A stretch of DNA of 64,000 nt from NCBI RefSeq assembly GCF_000340435.2, contig NZ_CP011883.2:2216687-2280686 (forward strand). Direction: 5' to 3'. This document shows positions 43,514 through 51,446 of the stretch, in pieces. Source of the DNA: Mycobacterium haemophilum DSM 44634 (GTDB taxonomy: Bacteria; Actinomycetota; Actinomycetes; Mycobacteriales; Mycobacteriaceae). Position 1 is the stretch's first letter; each line of letters opens with the position of its first letter. The translations under genes were made by a program, and so were the position numbers. The notes under the pieces were generated by a model. The model made no database searches. It was not told the origin of the DNA and saw only the letters and a program-made list of their open reading frames with translations.

Positions 43514-44191
43514 TCAGCCAAAATGAGCTAGCGCGCCCTGGCTGACGTGCAGAGTCTGGCCGGTGATATGGCGAGATGCCGGGGTGTTAAGGAACAACGC
43601 CAACCGGGTGATTTCCGCTGCGACGGGCGGCGGAGTGCGTGAAAGACCTTCATATCCGGCTTGGACGCTACGCCCGCAGGCGATGGCATTGACCGTGATG
43701 CCGCGAGTACCGAAAACGGCCGCCTGACCTGCCACCCAATTCGACAGTGCGGCTTTGATGGCGGCGTCGACGCTGCCCGCTGGCGGGTTTTCCGCCAGCA
43801 CACCGATGATCGAGCCGCCGGAACGCAGATGATCACCAACGGACTGCACCGTCAGCACCGCCGAAAGCACCGTCGCGTCCAGTGCAGTGCGCCAGGCATT
43901 GGCGGTATCGGATAGCGAGAAGGTGCGTGGATCACCGGCGTCAAAACCCGGCGCCGGCACGTGGACGATGGTGTCGAGGTGATGGGGGAACAATCCGCGG
44001 GCTTCGCTGAGGCTGACTGGGTCGGTGGTGTCGCAGACAATCGCGTCCACATCTAGCTCTTTAGCAACGACCTCGAGGTCGTTACGGCGCGCACCCACCA
44101 GAGTCACCTTGTGACCGTCGTCGCGAAAACCCTCGGCGATTGTGCGCCCCAGATCGGTGTCGCCCCCAGTGACCAGCACCTCCACTGCCAT
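43514..44191 (-). CDS. Short-chain dehydrogenase/reductase-like protein (Rv1856c type)
   Basis: 225-residue SDR-fold protein equivalent to Rv1856c. The N-terminus VLVTGGDTDLGRTIAEGF has a modified TGxxxGxG motif. The expected YxxxK catalytic pair is not evident: the region around 'AAIKAALSNWVAGQAAVFGTRGITVNAIACG' has Ser/Trp where Tyr would be, so it may be a degenerate or non-catalytic SDR. Probably co-transcribed with the F420-type gene. Confidence 0.82.
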   Translation of the reverse strand: MAVEVLVTGGDTDLGRTIAEGFRDDGHKVTLVGARRNDLEVVAKELDVDAIVCDTTDPVSLSEARGLFPHHLDTIVHVPAPGFDAGDPRTFSLSDTANAWRTALDATVLSAVLTVQSVGDHLRSGGSIIGVLAENPPAGSVDAAIKAALSNWVAGQAAVFGTRGITVNAIACGRSVQAGYEGLSRTPPPVAAEITRLALFLNTPASRHITGQTLHVSQGALAHFG

Positions 44192-44413
44192 GACCTCCTC
44201 GTGTTCACCGTTAAACGCAGACCCTGGCAGTTCACCAGCACTTATGCTTTGCGCTCGGCGCGGCGAACGTGGCGCCTATAGTGACCGCCATCGGACCGTT
44301 GCCTGGGATCTCCGCGTGTTATGGCGTCGATCTCGCCTAGATGTTACTGGACAGTAGCTACTGGGCGAAATTCCGAATCGCCGCGAGCCGCACACGAGTT
44401 GGATAACGATTCA
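44192..44413. other. Gap upstream of modA (non-repeat part)
   Basis: The modA to SDR divergent gap is 338 bases. No gene is visible. The half next to modA is filled by the tandem repeats listed next; the other half is ordinary sequence and must hold the SDR-operon promoter. Confidence 0.4.
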
Positions 44414-44524
44414 GCCGCTTCGCTCCCTCGCCGCTACACGGCGCGCATCGTCAGCGGGCTAAAGTCTAATGCCCGCTTCCTCCTCACGCCGCTACACGGC
44501 GCGCATCGTCAGCGGGCTAAAGTT
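44414..44524. repeat. Tandem pair of the interspersed intergenic repeat
   Basis: Two copies with a 36-base identical core starting GCCGCTACACGGCGCGCATC (44430-44465 and 44488-44523), 58 bases apart. Each contains the CGCCG-N5-CGGCG hairpin. The second copy ends six bases before the modA ATG, so it forms the modA leader. The opposite-strand sequence matches the repeats at 23351-23434. Confidence 0.75.
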
Positions 44525-44529
44525 CACCC

Positions 44530-45327
44530 ATGCGTCGCATCGGGGTGCTCGCCGGTTTGATATCGACGACGCTGGTGGGCGGCCTGCTGGCTGGAACAGC
44601 GGCGTGTAGTTCGAACTCGCATTCGTCGTCATTGTCGCAGCCATCCCAAACCTCCGGATCGCTGGTGGTGTTCGCCGCGGCCTCGCTCAAGTCTGCGTTT
44701 ACTCAGATCAGCAGCCAGTTCAAAGCGGACAACCCGGGCGTCAGCGTCGACGTCGAGTTCGCGGGTTCCTCGGAGCTTGCGACCCAGTTGACCCAAGGTG
44801 CGAACGCCGACGTTTTCGCATCGGCGGATATCGCGCAGATGGACACTGTCGCCAAGGCCGGATTACTGGCTAGCACACCGACAAGCTTCGCCTCGAACAC
44901 GCTGGTCATCGTGACCGCGGTGGGCAATCCGAAGATGATCGGATCCTTCGCCGACCTCGCCAAGCCGGGGGTCAACGTGGTGGTGTGCCAGCGTCCGGTG
45001 CCATGCGGGTCAGCGACCCAACGCATCGAAGACGCCACCAGGGTGCACATCAACCCGGTCAGTGAAGAACTCAACGTGACCGATGTCCTTAACAAGGTCA
45101 CCACCGGCCAGGCCGACGCCGCGCTGGTCTATGTCACCGACGCGCGCAGCGCCGCGGGCAAGGTGACCACCATCAACTTTCCTGAGGCCGCCGGGGCGGT
45201 GAATGTCTACCCCATTGCGGTGCTCAAGAAGGCGTCCGTACCGACGCTGGCCCAGAAGTTCCAAACGATGGTTACGGGTGAAGCAGGTCAGCAGATTTTG
45301 GCCCAGTCGGGCTTCGTCAAGCCCTGA
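44530..45327 (+). CDS. modA: Molybdate-binding lipoprotein
   Basis: 265-residue periplasmic molybdate-binding protein equivalent to Rv1857. N-terminal signal with lipobox-like GTAAC (Cys26), then SLVVFAAASLKSAF, the usual ModA start, NTLVIVTAVGNP and PCGSATQRIEDA. The lipobox has Thr at -3, a weak match. It hands molybdate/tungstate to ModB-ModC. In M. tuberculosis modB follows immediately; here an insert of about 1.5 kb separates them. Its leader is formed by the tandem repeat. Confidence 0.93.
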   Translation: MRRIGVLAGLISTTLVGGLLAGTAACSSNSHSSSLSQPSQTSGSLVVFAAASLKSAFTQISSQFKADNPGVSVDVEFAGSSELATQLTQGANADVFASADIAQMDTVAKAGLLASTPTSFASNTLVIVTAVGNPKMIGSFADLAKPGVNVVVCQRPVPCGSATQRIEDATRVHINPVSEELNVTDVLNKVTTGQADAALVYVTDARSAAGKVTTINFPEAAGAVNVYPIAVLKKASVPTLAQKFQTMVTGEAGQQILAQSGFVKP

Positions 45328-45598
45328 CGAGCACATCGTGCACCGGCCCAGGTGCTCGACGGAGAGCTGTTGTTGTTGTCGTGGGAGCCGCAGCTTTTAC
45401 CGATGACGTACAGGACGAGGATCGCCCCGGCTACCGCCAGGACCGTCTTTCCAGAGTTGCTCTTCTTCGGTGGGCTTGGTGGCGGGCGAATTGGCTGATC
45501 CAGGTGGTGCCGTCGAAATATCGTTGGGCCCCGGTACCTGATGGGTCGAGGTACCAGCCAGGCGCTGGTTTAGGTGGGGGCGGTTCAGCAGACGACAT
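45288..45598 (-). pseudogene. Frameshifted DUF2510 membrane protein gene
   Basis: Minus-strand frame starting ATG 45598: MSSAEPPPPKPAPGWYLDP, then RYFDGTTW, a DUF2510 domain (PGWYxDPxG...RxWDGxxW). After TTWISQ the frame runs into a nonsense tail and stops at 45431. In the next frame the sequence continues as PIRPPPSPPKKSNSG, a membrane helix (TVLAVAGAILVLYVIG) and a short Cys-containing tail, ending TGA at 45288 inside modA's 3' end. A one-base loss near 45505-45510 explains it. The ancestral protein would be a small DUF2510-TM protein. Programmed frameshifting or a sequencing error are alternatives. Confidence 0.55.
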
Positions 45599-45856
45599 GG
45601 TTCCCACCTTCGTCTTCAACGACGACACAACCAGCGGTAAGGCTAGGCTACCCGCGCGGCGATGGCTGCTAGTAGCCATTTGAGTGATCTGGCGTTCAGC
45701 TTCCAGAGGTTGCCGGGGCTGTATTCGTCTGGGTGCGTGATTTCGCTGGCGGTAGAGGTTCTGCGGGAGGGTGGCATGGTTTCATTTTCGATGTTGATGA
45801 CGGTGGTGGTCCGCTCGCAGGCGACGGGTTTGGTTGCATGATTTTCCGTATGCAGG
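45599..45856. other. Gap between the DUF2510 remnant and the toxin-antitoxin iterons
   Basis: No gene seen. Some short frames exist but none has codon use or composition like the neighbouring genes. It is part of the insert that separates modA from modB. Confidence 0.4.
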
Positions 45857-45888
45857 CCCATCTACCCACTTGCCCATTTACCCATTCA
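45857..45888. promoter_or_regulatory. Four 8-bp CCCA iterons upstream of the antitoxin
   Basis: CCCA recurs at 45857, 45865, 45873 and 45881, an exact 8-base period, giving CCCATCTA, CCCACTTG, CCCATTTA and CCCATTCA. The array ends six bases before the antitoxin ATG (45894). Such direct repeats ahead of a toxin-antitoxin operon are typical sites for autoregulation by the antitoxin. Confidence 0.6.
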
Positions 45889-45893
45889 AGCGG

Positions 45894-46178
45894 ATGCTAA
45901 TGGGCGTGACCGCCGACCCGTCATTCGAGCCAGTCACCGAGGTGACGGCCGATAACCGTGCCCGAATCACCCTTGGGCGACTCGGCGTGCGCGGCGCTGA
46001 TCGTTTCCTTGTTTCACGTCGCCCCACCGGGGAGCTACTGCTCACCCCTATGGCGTCCATCCCTCAGCGCGAACTTCTGGTATGGGAGAACAAGCAGGTA
46101 CGCGAGTCGCTGCTGCGCGGGCTGGCTGATGTCGCTCACGGACGCATCTCAGCGCGTGACGACCTACTCGATTCGTGA
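45894..46178 (+). CDS. Putative antitoxin, AbrB-like
   Basis: 94-residue protein (ATG 45894; a second ATG at 45900). Residues about 10-45 (VTADNRARITLGRLGVRGADRFLVSRRPTGELLLTP) have the strand pattern of an AbrB/SpoVT swapped-hairpin DNA-binding domain. The C-terminal part is a charged helix region (ERELLVWENKQVRESLLRGLADVA-like) suited to bind a toxin. It precedes and overlaps a RelE/ParE-like toxin by GTGA. Not present at this place in M. tuberculosis. Family placement is from pattern recognition and should be taken as probable. Confidence 0.72.
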   Translation: MLMGVTADPSFEPVTEVTADNRARITLGRLGVRGADRFLVSRRPTGELLLTPMASIPQRELLVWENKQVRESLLRGLADVAHGRISARDDLLDS

Positions 46179-46480
46179 GTGCACCGCCGTTCGAGCTTCG
46201 CTACACCGATGAAGCGCAGGGCGTTATAGACGCCCTGGATGGCAAAATGTACGCGGATAAACGTAAGAAGGTTGTCAAGGCTCTCCGGCTTCTCCGCGAC
46301 ATCGGGCCGGCTCACCCTGGATTGCACTCCCATAAATATCAGTCACTGCAGGGCCCAAACCGGGAGGACGTGTGGGAGTCCTACGTCGAGAACCATACTC
46401 CGTCGGCATGGCGTATCTGGTGGGTATATGGCCCTAACACAGATATGCTCACCATCGTGACTATCGGACCGCATCCCTGA
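46175..46480 (+). CDS. Putative RelE/ParE-family toxin
   Basis: 101-residue basic protein. The N-terminus (FELRYTDEAQGVIDAL) and the C-terminal strands (ENHTPSAWRIWWVYGP ... MLTIVTIGPHP) fit the RelE/ParE fold, and the small size fits. Toxins of this fold cut mRNA at the ribosome (RelE) or inhibit gyrase (ParE); which applies is unknown. GTG start overlapping the antitoxin stop as GTGA. It lies within the insert between modA and modB. Confidence 0.75.
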   Translation: MSAPPFELRYTDEAQGVIDALDGKMYADKRKKVVKALRLLRDIGPAHPGLHSHKYQSLQGPNREDVWESYVENHTPSAWRIWWVYGPNTDMLTIVTIGPHP

Positions 46481-46782
46481 GTACTCCAGAAGCCCCGAAC
46501 CACTGATGTGCGCCGGATGACCAGCCGACGCCAACGGGGTCCGTCGTTTGAGGTGCTGCCCCTACTTTCGGCTCGTCGAGATGGTCGCCCACGACTTTGA
46601 CAAGCTTTCTCATGTCGAGTTCCGTCCCGGTAACGGCGAGTTCGGCGACACCGACCGGAATCTTGGCGGTACGCCTCAACGGCGGCTTGCAGCTCGGCGA
46701 GGTCTTCTCGTGCTCGGCCCAACTTGGCGAACATACTGTCCATCCGCGTCGTCGTATGGGTGCCGCTCAGAGTTGCCCTCAT
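46461..46782 (-). pseudogene. Possible frameshifted remnant of a small coiled-coil gene
   Basis: Minus strand. From about 46734 one frame reads MFAKLGRAREDLAELQAAVEA, a clear heptad-like helix. Near 46680 coherence shifts to the next frame, RRTAKIPVGVAELAVTGTELDMRKLVKVVGDHL, which stays open to 46461. Together they could be one small gene broken by a single-base change. No homologue recognised; this is weak evidence. Confidence 0.3.
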
Positions 46783-46796
46783 AGGGCCACACCAAT

Positions 46797-46826
46797 TTGT
46801 AGCTGAGAATCAGCAAACTTTATACT
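46797..46826 (+). promoter_or_regulatory. Promoter-like sequence ahead of modB
   Basis: TTGTAG (46797-46802), an 18-base spacer, and TATACT (46821-46826) make a SigA-like promoter in AT-richer DNA about 70 bases before the modB ATG at 46896. A 10-base palindrome, GCATATATGC (46833-46842), follows directly and could bind a regulator. It would give modBC its own transcription after separation from modA. Confidence 0.4.
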
Positions 46827-46895
46827 TCAACTGCATATATGCTACTACTGTGGCATATTTTTCGTTTGCTGGTGTGTTATTCTGTCTGGGTAAAC

Positions 46896-47759
46896 ATGCG
46901 CCGTGCTACGTTTCTCCCGCAAGCCGTTCAACTGCGGCTATGTCCCGATAGGGGTATACGTATTAGCGCGCGGCCCACCGATCTGCCCCGCTGGGTGTAT
47001 GTCCCCGCCGCGGCGGGGACCGTCTTCGTGGCCTTGCCCCTGTTGGCGATCGCGATCAAGGTGGACTGGCCGAATTTCTGGTCATTGATCACCAGCGCCT
47101 CCTCGACGACGGCACTGTTGCTGAGCCTGAAGACCGCCGCCGCGAGCACTCTGCTGTGTGTGCTGCTCGGGGTACCCATGGCGCTGGTACTGGCCCGCTG
47201 CACGACACGGCTGGTGCGGTTACTGCGGCCGCTGATCCTGCTGCCGCTGGTGTTGCCACCCGTGGTTGGTGGCATCGCGTTGCTCTATGCGTTCGGCCGA
47301 CTCGGATTGATCGGGCGGTATCTGGACGCCGCCGGCATCAGCATCGCGTTCAGCACGACCGCGGTGGTGATGGCGCAGGCCTTCGTCTCGTTGCCGTTTC
47401 TGGTGATCTCCCTCGAAGGCGCCGCCCGCATCGCGGGAGCCGACTACGAAGTGGTGGCGGCGACGCTCGGGGCGCGGCCCGGCATCGTCTGGTGGCGGAT
47501 CACGCTGCCGCTGCTGCTGCCCGGGATGGTGTCGGGGGCGGTACTGGCATTCGCCCGTTCGCTGGGGGAGTTCGGCGCGACACTGACGTTTGCTGGCTCC
47601 CGGCAAGGAGTCACCCGCACGCTGCCGCTGGAGATCTACCTCCAGCGGGTCACCGACGCGGACGCGGCTGTGGCACTGTCGATCCTGCTCGTGGTGGTGG
47701 CAGCGCTGGTGGTGCTGGTCTTGGGTGCTCGCGGAATGACCGGGGCCGATACGAGGTAG
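46896..47759 (+). CDS. modB: Molybdate ABC transporter permease
   Basis: 287-residue inner-membrane permease equivalent to Rv1858 (264). From PTDLPRWVYVPAAAGTVF onward it aligns closely with the M. tuberculosis protein: five or six helices and the EAA loop GAARIAGADYEVVAATLGARPGIVWWRITLP that contacts ModC. The first 23 or so residues (MRRATFLPQAVQ...) are not related to the M. tuberculosis start, which begins right at the PTDLPRW region. No internal start lies near it, so ATG 46896 (or 46839) must be used: the insertion has replaced the original start. Confidence 0.85.
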   Translation: MRRATFLPQAVQLRLCPDRGIRISARPTDLPRWVYVPAAAGTVFVALPLLAIAIKVDWPNFWSLITSASSTTALLLSLKTAAASTLLCVLLGVPMALVLARCTTRLVRLLRPLILLPLVLPPVVGGIALLYAFGRLGLIGRYLDAAGISIAFSTTAVVMAQAFVSLPFLVISLEGAARIAGADYEVVAATLGARPGIVWWRITLPLLLPGMVSGAVLAFARSLGEFGATLTFAGSRQGVTRTLPLEIYLQRVTDADAAVALSILLVVVAALVVLVLGARGMTGADTR

Positions 47760-47764
47760 CCACC

Positions 47765-48868
47765 GTGAGCGAGTTACAGCTTCGCGCGGTCGTGACAGAC
47801 CGCCATCTGAATGTCGAGTTCTCGGTAGCTCCGGGCGAGGTGCTCGCCGTACTCGGACCCAACGGCGCGGGCAAGTCCACCGTCCTTCACGTCATCGCCG
47901 GCCTGGTTCGCCCCGACGAGGGTCTGGTGCGTTTGGGGGACCGCGTGTTGACCGACACTGCGGCTGGGGTGAACGTGGCAACCCACGATCGTCGGGTCGG
48001 GTTGCTCTTGCAGGACCCGTTGTTGTTCCCGCATATGACTATCGCGGCCAACGTGGCCTTCGGACCGCGCAGCCGGCACCGGGCCCGTGCCCGCGATAAG
48101 GCGCTGGGTTGGCTGCGCCAGGTGGACGCTGAGCAGTTTGCCGACCGCAAACCACGGCAGCTGTCGGGCGGTCAAGCGCAGCGGGTCGCGATCGCACGCG
48201 CGTTGGCGGCCCAACCGGAGGTGCTGCTCCTCGACGAGCCGCTGACCGGGCTTGATGTGGCCGCCGCCGCTGCTATCCGCGCGGTGCTGCGCAGCCTGGT
48301 CACCCGGAGCGGCTGCGCCGCCATCCTGATAACCCACCAGCTGCTGGATGTGTTCACCGTGGCCGATCGAGTGCTAGTACTTGAGTCCGGCAGGATTTCC
48401 GAGGTCGGCAAGGTCTCCGATGTGCTTGGTGCGCCGCGCAGTCACTTCGGCGCCCGGATTGCCGGTGTCAACCTGGTCAACGGGACCATCAGCACCGACG
48501 GTTCCCTGCTAACCCGATCCGGCGCGGGCTGGCACGGGACGCCGGCCCAAGACCTCGGCAATGAGCTCGCCACCGGGCAAGACGCAATCGCCGTGTTCGC
48601 GCCCACCGCGGTCGCCGTCTATCGCGACCCGCCGCATGGCAGCCCACGCAACACCGTCGAACTGACCGTGGCGGAACTCGATGCCCGGGGAGCCGCCGTC
48701 CTAGTACGCGGCCCGGAACAACCTGATGGCGCTCCTGGCCTGGCCGCGGAAATCACCGTCGACGCCGCCACGGAGCTACGGCTGATGCCCGGAGATCGCG
48801 TCTGGTTCAGCATCAAAGCTCATGAAGTGGCGCTGTACCCGGCGCTGCAGCGACACCCCCAATCGTGA
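47765..48868 (+). CDS. modC: Molybdate ABC transporter ATP-binding protein
   Basis: 367-residue ATPase equivalent to Rv1859 (369). Walker A GPNGAGKST, signature LSGGQAQRVAIARAL, Walker B VLLLDEPLTGLD, and a C-terminal TOBE/molybdate-binding domain (about 290-367). It energises ModB to import molybdate. GTG 47765 starts six bases after modB's stop; the longer open frame upstream to 47156 runs antiparallel in frame with modB and is spurious. Confidence 0.93.
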   Translation: MSELQLRAVVTDRHLNVEFSVAPGEVLAVLGPNGAGKSTVLHVIAGLVRPDEGLVRLGDRVLTDTAAGVNVATHDRRVGLLLQDPLLFPHMTIAANVAFGPRSRHRARARDKALGWLRQVDAEQFADRKPRQLSGGQAQRVAIARALAAQPEVLLLDEPLTGLDVAAAAAIRAVLRSLVTRSGCAAILITHQLLDVFTVADRVLVLESGRISEVGKVSDVLGAPRSHFGARIAGVNLVNGTISTDGSLLTRSGAGWHGTPAQDLGNELATGQDAIAVFAPTAVAVYRDPPHGSPRNTVELTVAELDARGAAVLVRGPEQPDGAPGLAAEITVDAATELRLMPGDRVWFSIKAHEVALYPALQRHPQS

Positions 48869-48962
48869 ACCGGCACGTCTCGAACCGGTAAACCGGAAAA
48901 ACCCCACCACATCTCAGCAAGCCGTCCTTGCGCCACCGCCGTAACACGGTAGGTTCGTCGCC

Positions 48963-49925
48963 ATGACTCAGGTGGACCTGAACTCGACACGTCGCAAAGG
49001 ATTGTGGGCGACGCTGGCGATTGCCGCAGCGGCCAGCGCCAGTGTCGTCACGCTTGCGTTGCCCGCTGCCGCCAACGCCGATCCCGAGCCCGCACCCCCG
49101 CCGCCACCGACGGCTGCCGCGGCACCCGCGCCTGCACCGGAGACCATCACGCCCCCTCCAGGCACCCCCACCTCGCCTGAAGCCCAACTGGGCGATCCCA
49201 ATGCGGCGCCGCCGCCGGTCGATCCGAACGCGCCACCCCCACCTGCAGTCGACCCCAACGCTGGCCGACTCACCAACGCCGTCGGTGGATTTAGCTTCGT
49301 CCTTCCCGCCGGCTGGGTCGAGTCAGACGCCTCGCACCTCGACTACGGCTCGGCGCTGCTCAGCAAAACCATCGGACAGCCGGCCATGGCTGGTCAGCCG
49401 CCGCCGGTTGCTAACGACACCCGTATCGTGCTCGGCCGGCTGGACCAAAAGCTCTACGCGAGTGCCGAAGCCGACAACGTTAAGGCCGCAGTCCGACTCG
49501 GCTCGGATATGGGTGAGTTCTACCTGCCATACCCCGGTACGCGGATCAACCAAGAAACCATTCCGCTTAACGCCAATGGGATAACTGGAAGCGCGTCCTA
49601 CTACGAGGTCAAATTCAGCGACCCAAACAAGCCAATTGGCCAAATCTGGACGGGTGTAGTCGGCGCGCCTGCGGCGACCACTCCTGACGCGGGGCCCCCA
49701 CAACGGTGGTTTGTGGTGTGGCTCGGGACCTCGAATGCCCCGGTGGACAAAGGTGCAGCCAAAGCGCTGGCCGAGTCGATCCGGCCGGGGACAGCCCCGA
49801 TCCCGGCGCCTCCACCGGCGCCGGGAGAACCTGCGCCTGCCCCCGCTCCGGCACCCGTCCAGGCGCCTGCCGGACAAGTCAGTCCGCCGTCCACTGCGCT
49901 GCCACTGCAGACCGTGCCCGCCTGA
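48963..49925 (+). CDS. apa: Alanine/proline-rich secreted glycoprotein Apa
   Basis: 320-residue exported protein close to Rv1860 (Apa, 45/47-kDa antigen). Signal peptide to about residue 39 (ANADP cleavage), Pro/Ala-rich segment (about 40-100) that is the O-mannosylated part in M. tuberculosis, then the conserved fibronectin-attachment-protein core (AVGGFSFVLPAGWVESDASH ... RIVLGRLDQKLYASAEA) and a second Pro-rich tail ending TVPA. Binds fibronectin and host lectins in relatives. Confidence 0.93.
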   Translation: MTQVDLNSTRRKGLWATLAIAAAASASVVTLALPAAANADPEPAPPPPPTAAAAPAPAPETITPPPGTPTSPEAQLGDPNAAPPPVDPNAPPPPAVDPNAGRLTNAVGGFSFVLPAGWVESDASHLDYGSALLSKTIGQPAMAGQPPPVANDTRIVLGRLDQKLYASAEADNVKAAVRLGSDMGEFYLPYPGTRINQETIPLNANGITGSASYYEVKFSDPNKPIGQIWTGVVGAPAATTPDAGPPQRWFVVWLGTSNAPVDKGAAKALAESIRPGTAPIPAPPPAPGEPAPAPAPAPVQAPAGQVSPPSTALPLQTVPA

Positions 49926-50035
49926 CCGTCGCGCACGGAGCAAACAGCCGTCGCCAATAGGCATTCATCGGGGTATACCGAAATCACGGCCCCGCATCTG
50001 GGCTGGGCTATGCCATCGAGTGCAAGGAGATCCGC

Positions 50036-50335
50036 ATGGACGTCATGGCAGCTACCGAATACCTCGCCCGCTCAACGACGCTGACCAGCGTCGGCTGGAT
50101 CGGTTACATCATCATCGGCGGTATCGCGGGCTGGATCGCCAGCAAAATCGTCAAAGGCGGCGGGTCGGGCATCTTGATGAACATCGTGATCGGTGTCGTG
50201 GGCGCGTTGATCGGCGGTTTTCTACTGAGCTTCTTCGTCAACACCGCCGCCGGCGGTTGGTGGTTCACTTTGTTCACCGCGATCCTGGGCTCGGTGATCC
50301 TGCTCTGGGCTGTCGGCAGGGTGCGAAAGACCTGA
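50036..50335 (+). CDS. Small GlsB/YeaQ/YmgE family membrane protein
   Basis: 99-residue protein equivalent to Rv1861 (about 101). Three glycine-rich helices (about 20-36, 46-66 and 76-92) with the family motif GWIGYIIIGGIAGWIASKIVKGGGSGILMNIVIGVVGALIGGFL. 'Transglycosylase-associated' is a historic label; function unknown. ATG 50036 follows AAGGAGATCCGC. Confidence 0.88.
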   Translation: MDVMAATEYLARSTTLTSVGWIGYIIIGGIAGWIASKIVKGGGSGILMNIVIGVVGALIGGFLLSFFVNTAAGGWWFTLFTAILGSVILLWAVGRVRKT

Positions 50336-50397
50336 TTGGTCTCACCTGGCCGTGATGATGTCGACCGATCGCTGACGGATCGCGGCATGATGGCGTG

Positions 50398-51429
50398 ATG
50401 GCCCCGAAAGCGACCACGATGATGCGCGCGTGGCGGGTGCGTCGGCCCGGCCCGATGCACACCGGCCCGCTTGAGCAAGTTACCACCGAGGTGCCGCGTC
50501 CCGAACCGTCCGAGCTGCTGGTCGCGGTACACGCGTGTGGGGTATGTCGTACCGACCTGCACGTCGCCGAGGGCGACCTCCCCGTGCACCGCGAGCAGGT
50601 GACCCCCGGCCACGAGGTGGTGGGGGAGGTCCTTGAGCTGGGCTCGGAGGTGGATACGGCCGCCGGGTTTGATGTGGGCGACCGGGTAGGCATCGCCTGG
50701 CTGCGCCACACCTGCGGGGTGTGCAAGTACTGCCGTCGCGGCACCGAGAATCTGTGTCCGAAGTCCCGCTACACCGGCTGGGACGCCGACGGCGGATACG
50801 CCGAATTCGCCACTGTCCCTGCGGCTTTCGCGCATCACCTACCGAGCGGCTATAGCGACTGCGAGCTCGCGCCGTTGTTGTGCGCCGGCATCATCGGGTA
50901 CCGGTCGTTGCTGCGCGCCGAGCTACCGCCGGGCGGCCAGTTAGGGATCTACGGCTTTGGCGGCAGCGCTCACATCACGGCACAGGTTGCTGTGGCGCAA
51001 GGCGCGGAGGTGCATGTTATGACCCGCGGAGCCCGGGCGCAGGAGCTGGCGTTAGAACTCGGCGCCGCGTCGGCGCAAGACGCCGCCGATCCGCCGCCGG
51101 TACCGCTGGATGCCGCGATCCTGTTCGCGCCGGTCGGTGAACTAGTGCTGCCCGCATGCGAGGCGCTGGACCGCGGCGGCACCCTGGCGATCGCAGGGAT
51201 TCATCTTTCCGATATCCCGCAGCTGAACTACCAGCGACACTTGTTTCAGGAGCGCCAGATCCGGTCGGTGACATCGAACACCCGGGCTGATGCGCGTGCG
51301 TTCCTCGACTTCGCGGCCCAGCATCACATCGCAGTTACCACACCGGAATACCCGCTCGGGCAAGCCGATCAGGCGCTGACCGACCTCAGCGCCGGCCGCA
51401 TCGCAGGCGCCGCTGTGTTGCTGGTGTAA
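50398..51429 (+). CDS. adhA: Zinc-dependent alcohol dehydrogenase
   Basis: 343-residue MDR-family alcohol dehydrogenase equivalent to Rv1862. Catalytic zinc ligands are in ACGVCRTDLH and PGHEVVGEV, structural zinc cysteines in CGVCKYCRRGTENLC, and the NAD(P)-binding motif is GIYGFGGSAH (GxGxxA type). GTG 50395, ATG 50398 and ATGs at 50419/50422 are in frame; the longer M. tuberculosis protein (346) supports the upstream ones. Confidence 0.92.
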   Translation: MAPKATTMMRAWRVRRPGPMHTGPLEQVTTEVPRPEPSELLVAVHACGVCRTDLHVAEGDLPVHREQVTPGHEVVGEVLELGSEVDTAAGFDVGDRVGIAWLRHTCGVCKYCRRGTENLCPKSRYTGWDADGGYAEFATVPAAFAHHLPSGYSDCELAPLLCAGIIGYRSLLRAELPPGGQLGIYGFGGSAHITAQVAVAQGAEVHVMTRGARAQELALELGAASAQDAADPPPVPLDAAILFAPVGELVLPACEALDRGGTLAIAGIHLSDIPQLNYQRHLFQERQIRSVTSNTRADARAFLDFAAQHHIAVTTPEYPLGQADQALTDLSAGRIAGAAVLLV

Positions 51430-51446
51430 CCGCAGTGAGGTCGACT

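Noticed and set aside
47156..47764. Upstream extension of the modC frame
   Set aside because: It runs in another frame through modB and is Arg-rich nonsense; ModC starts at GTG 47765.
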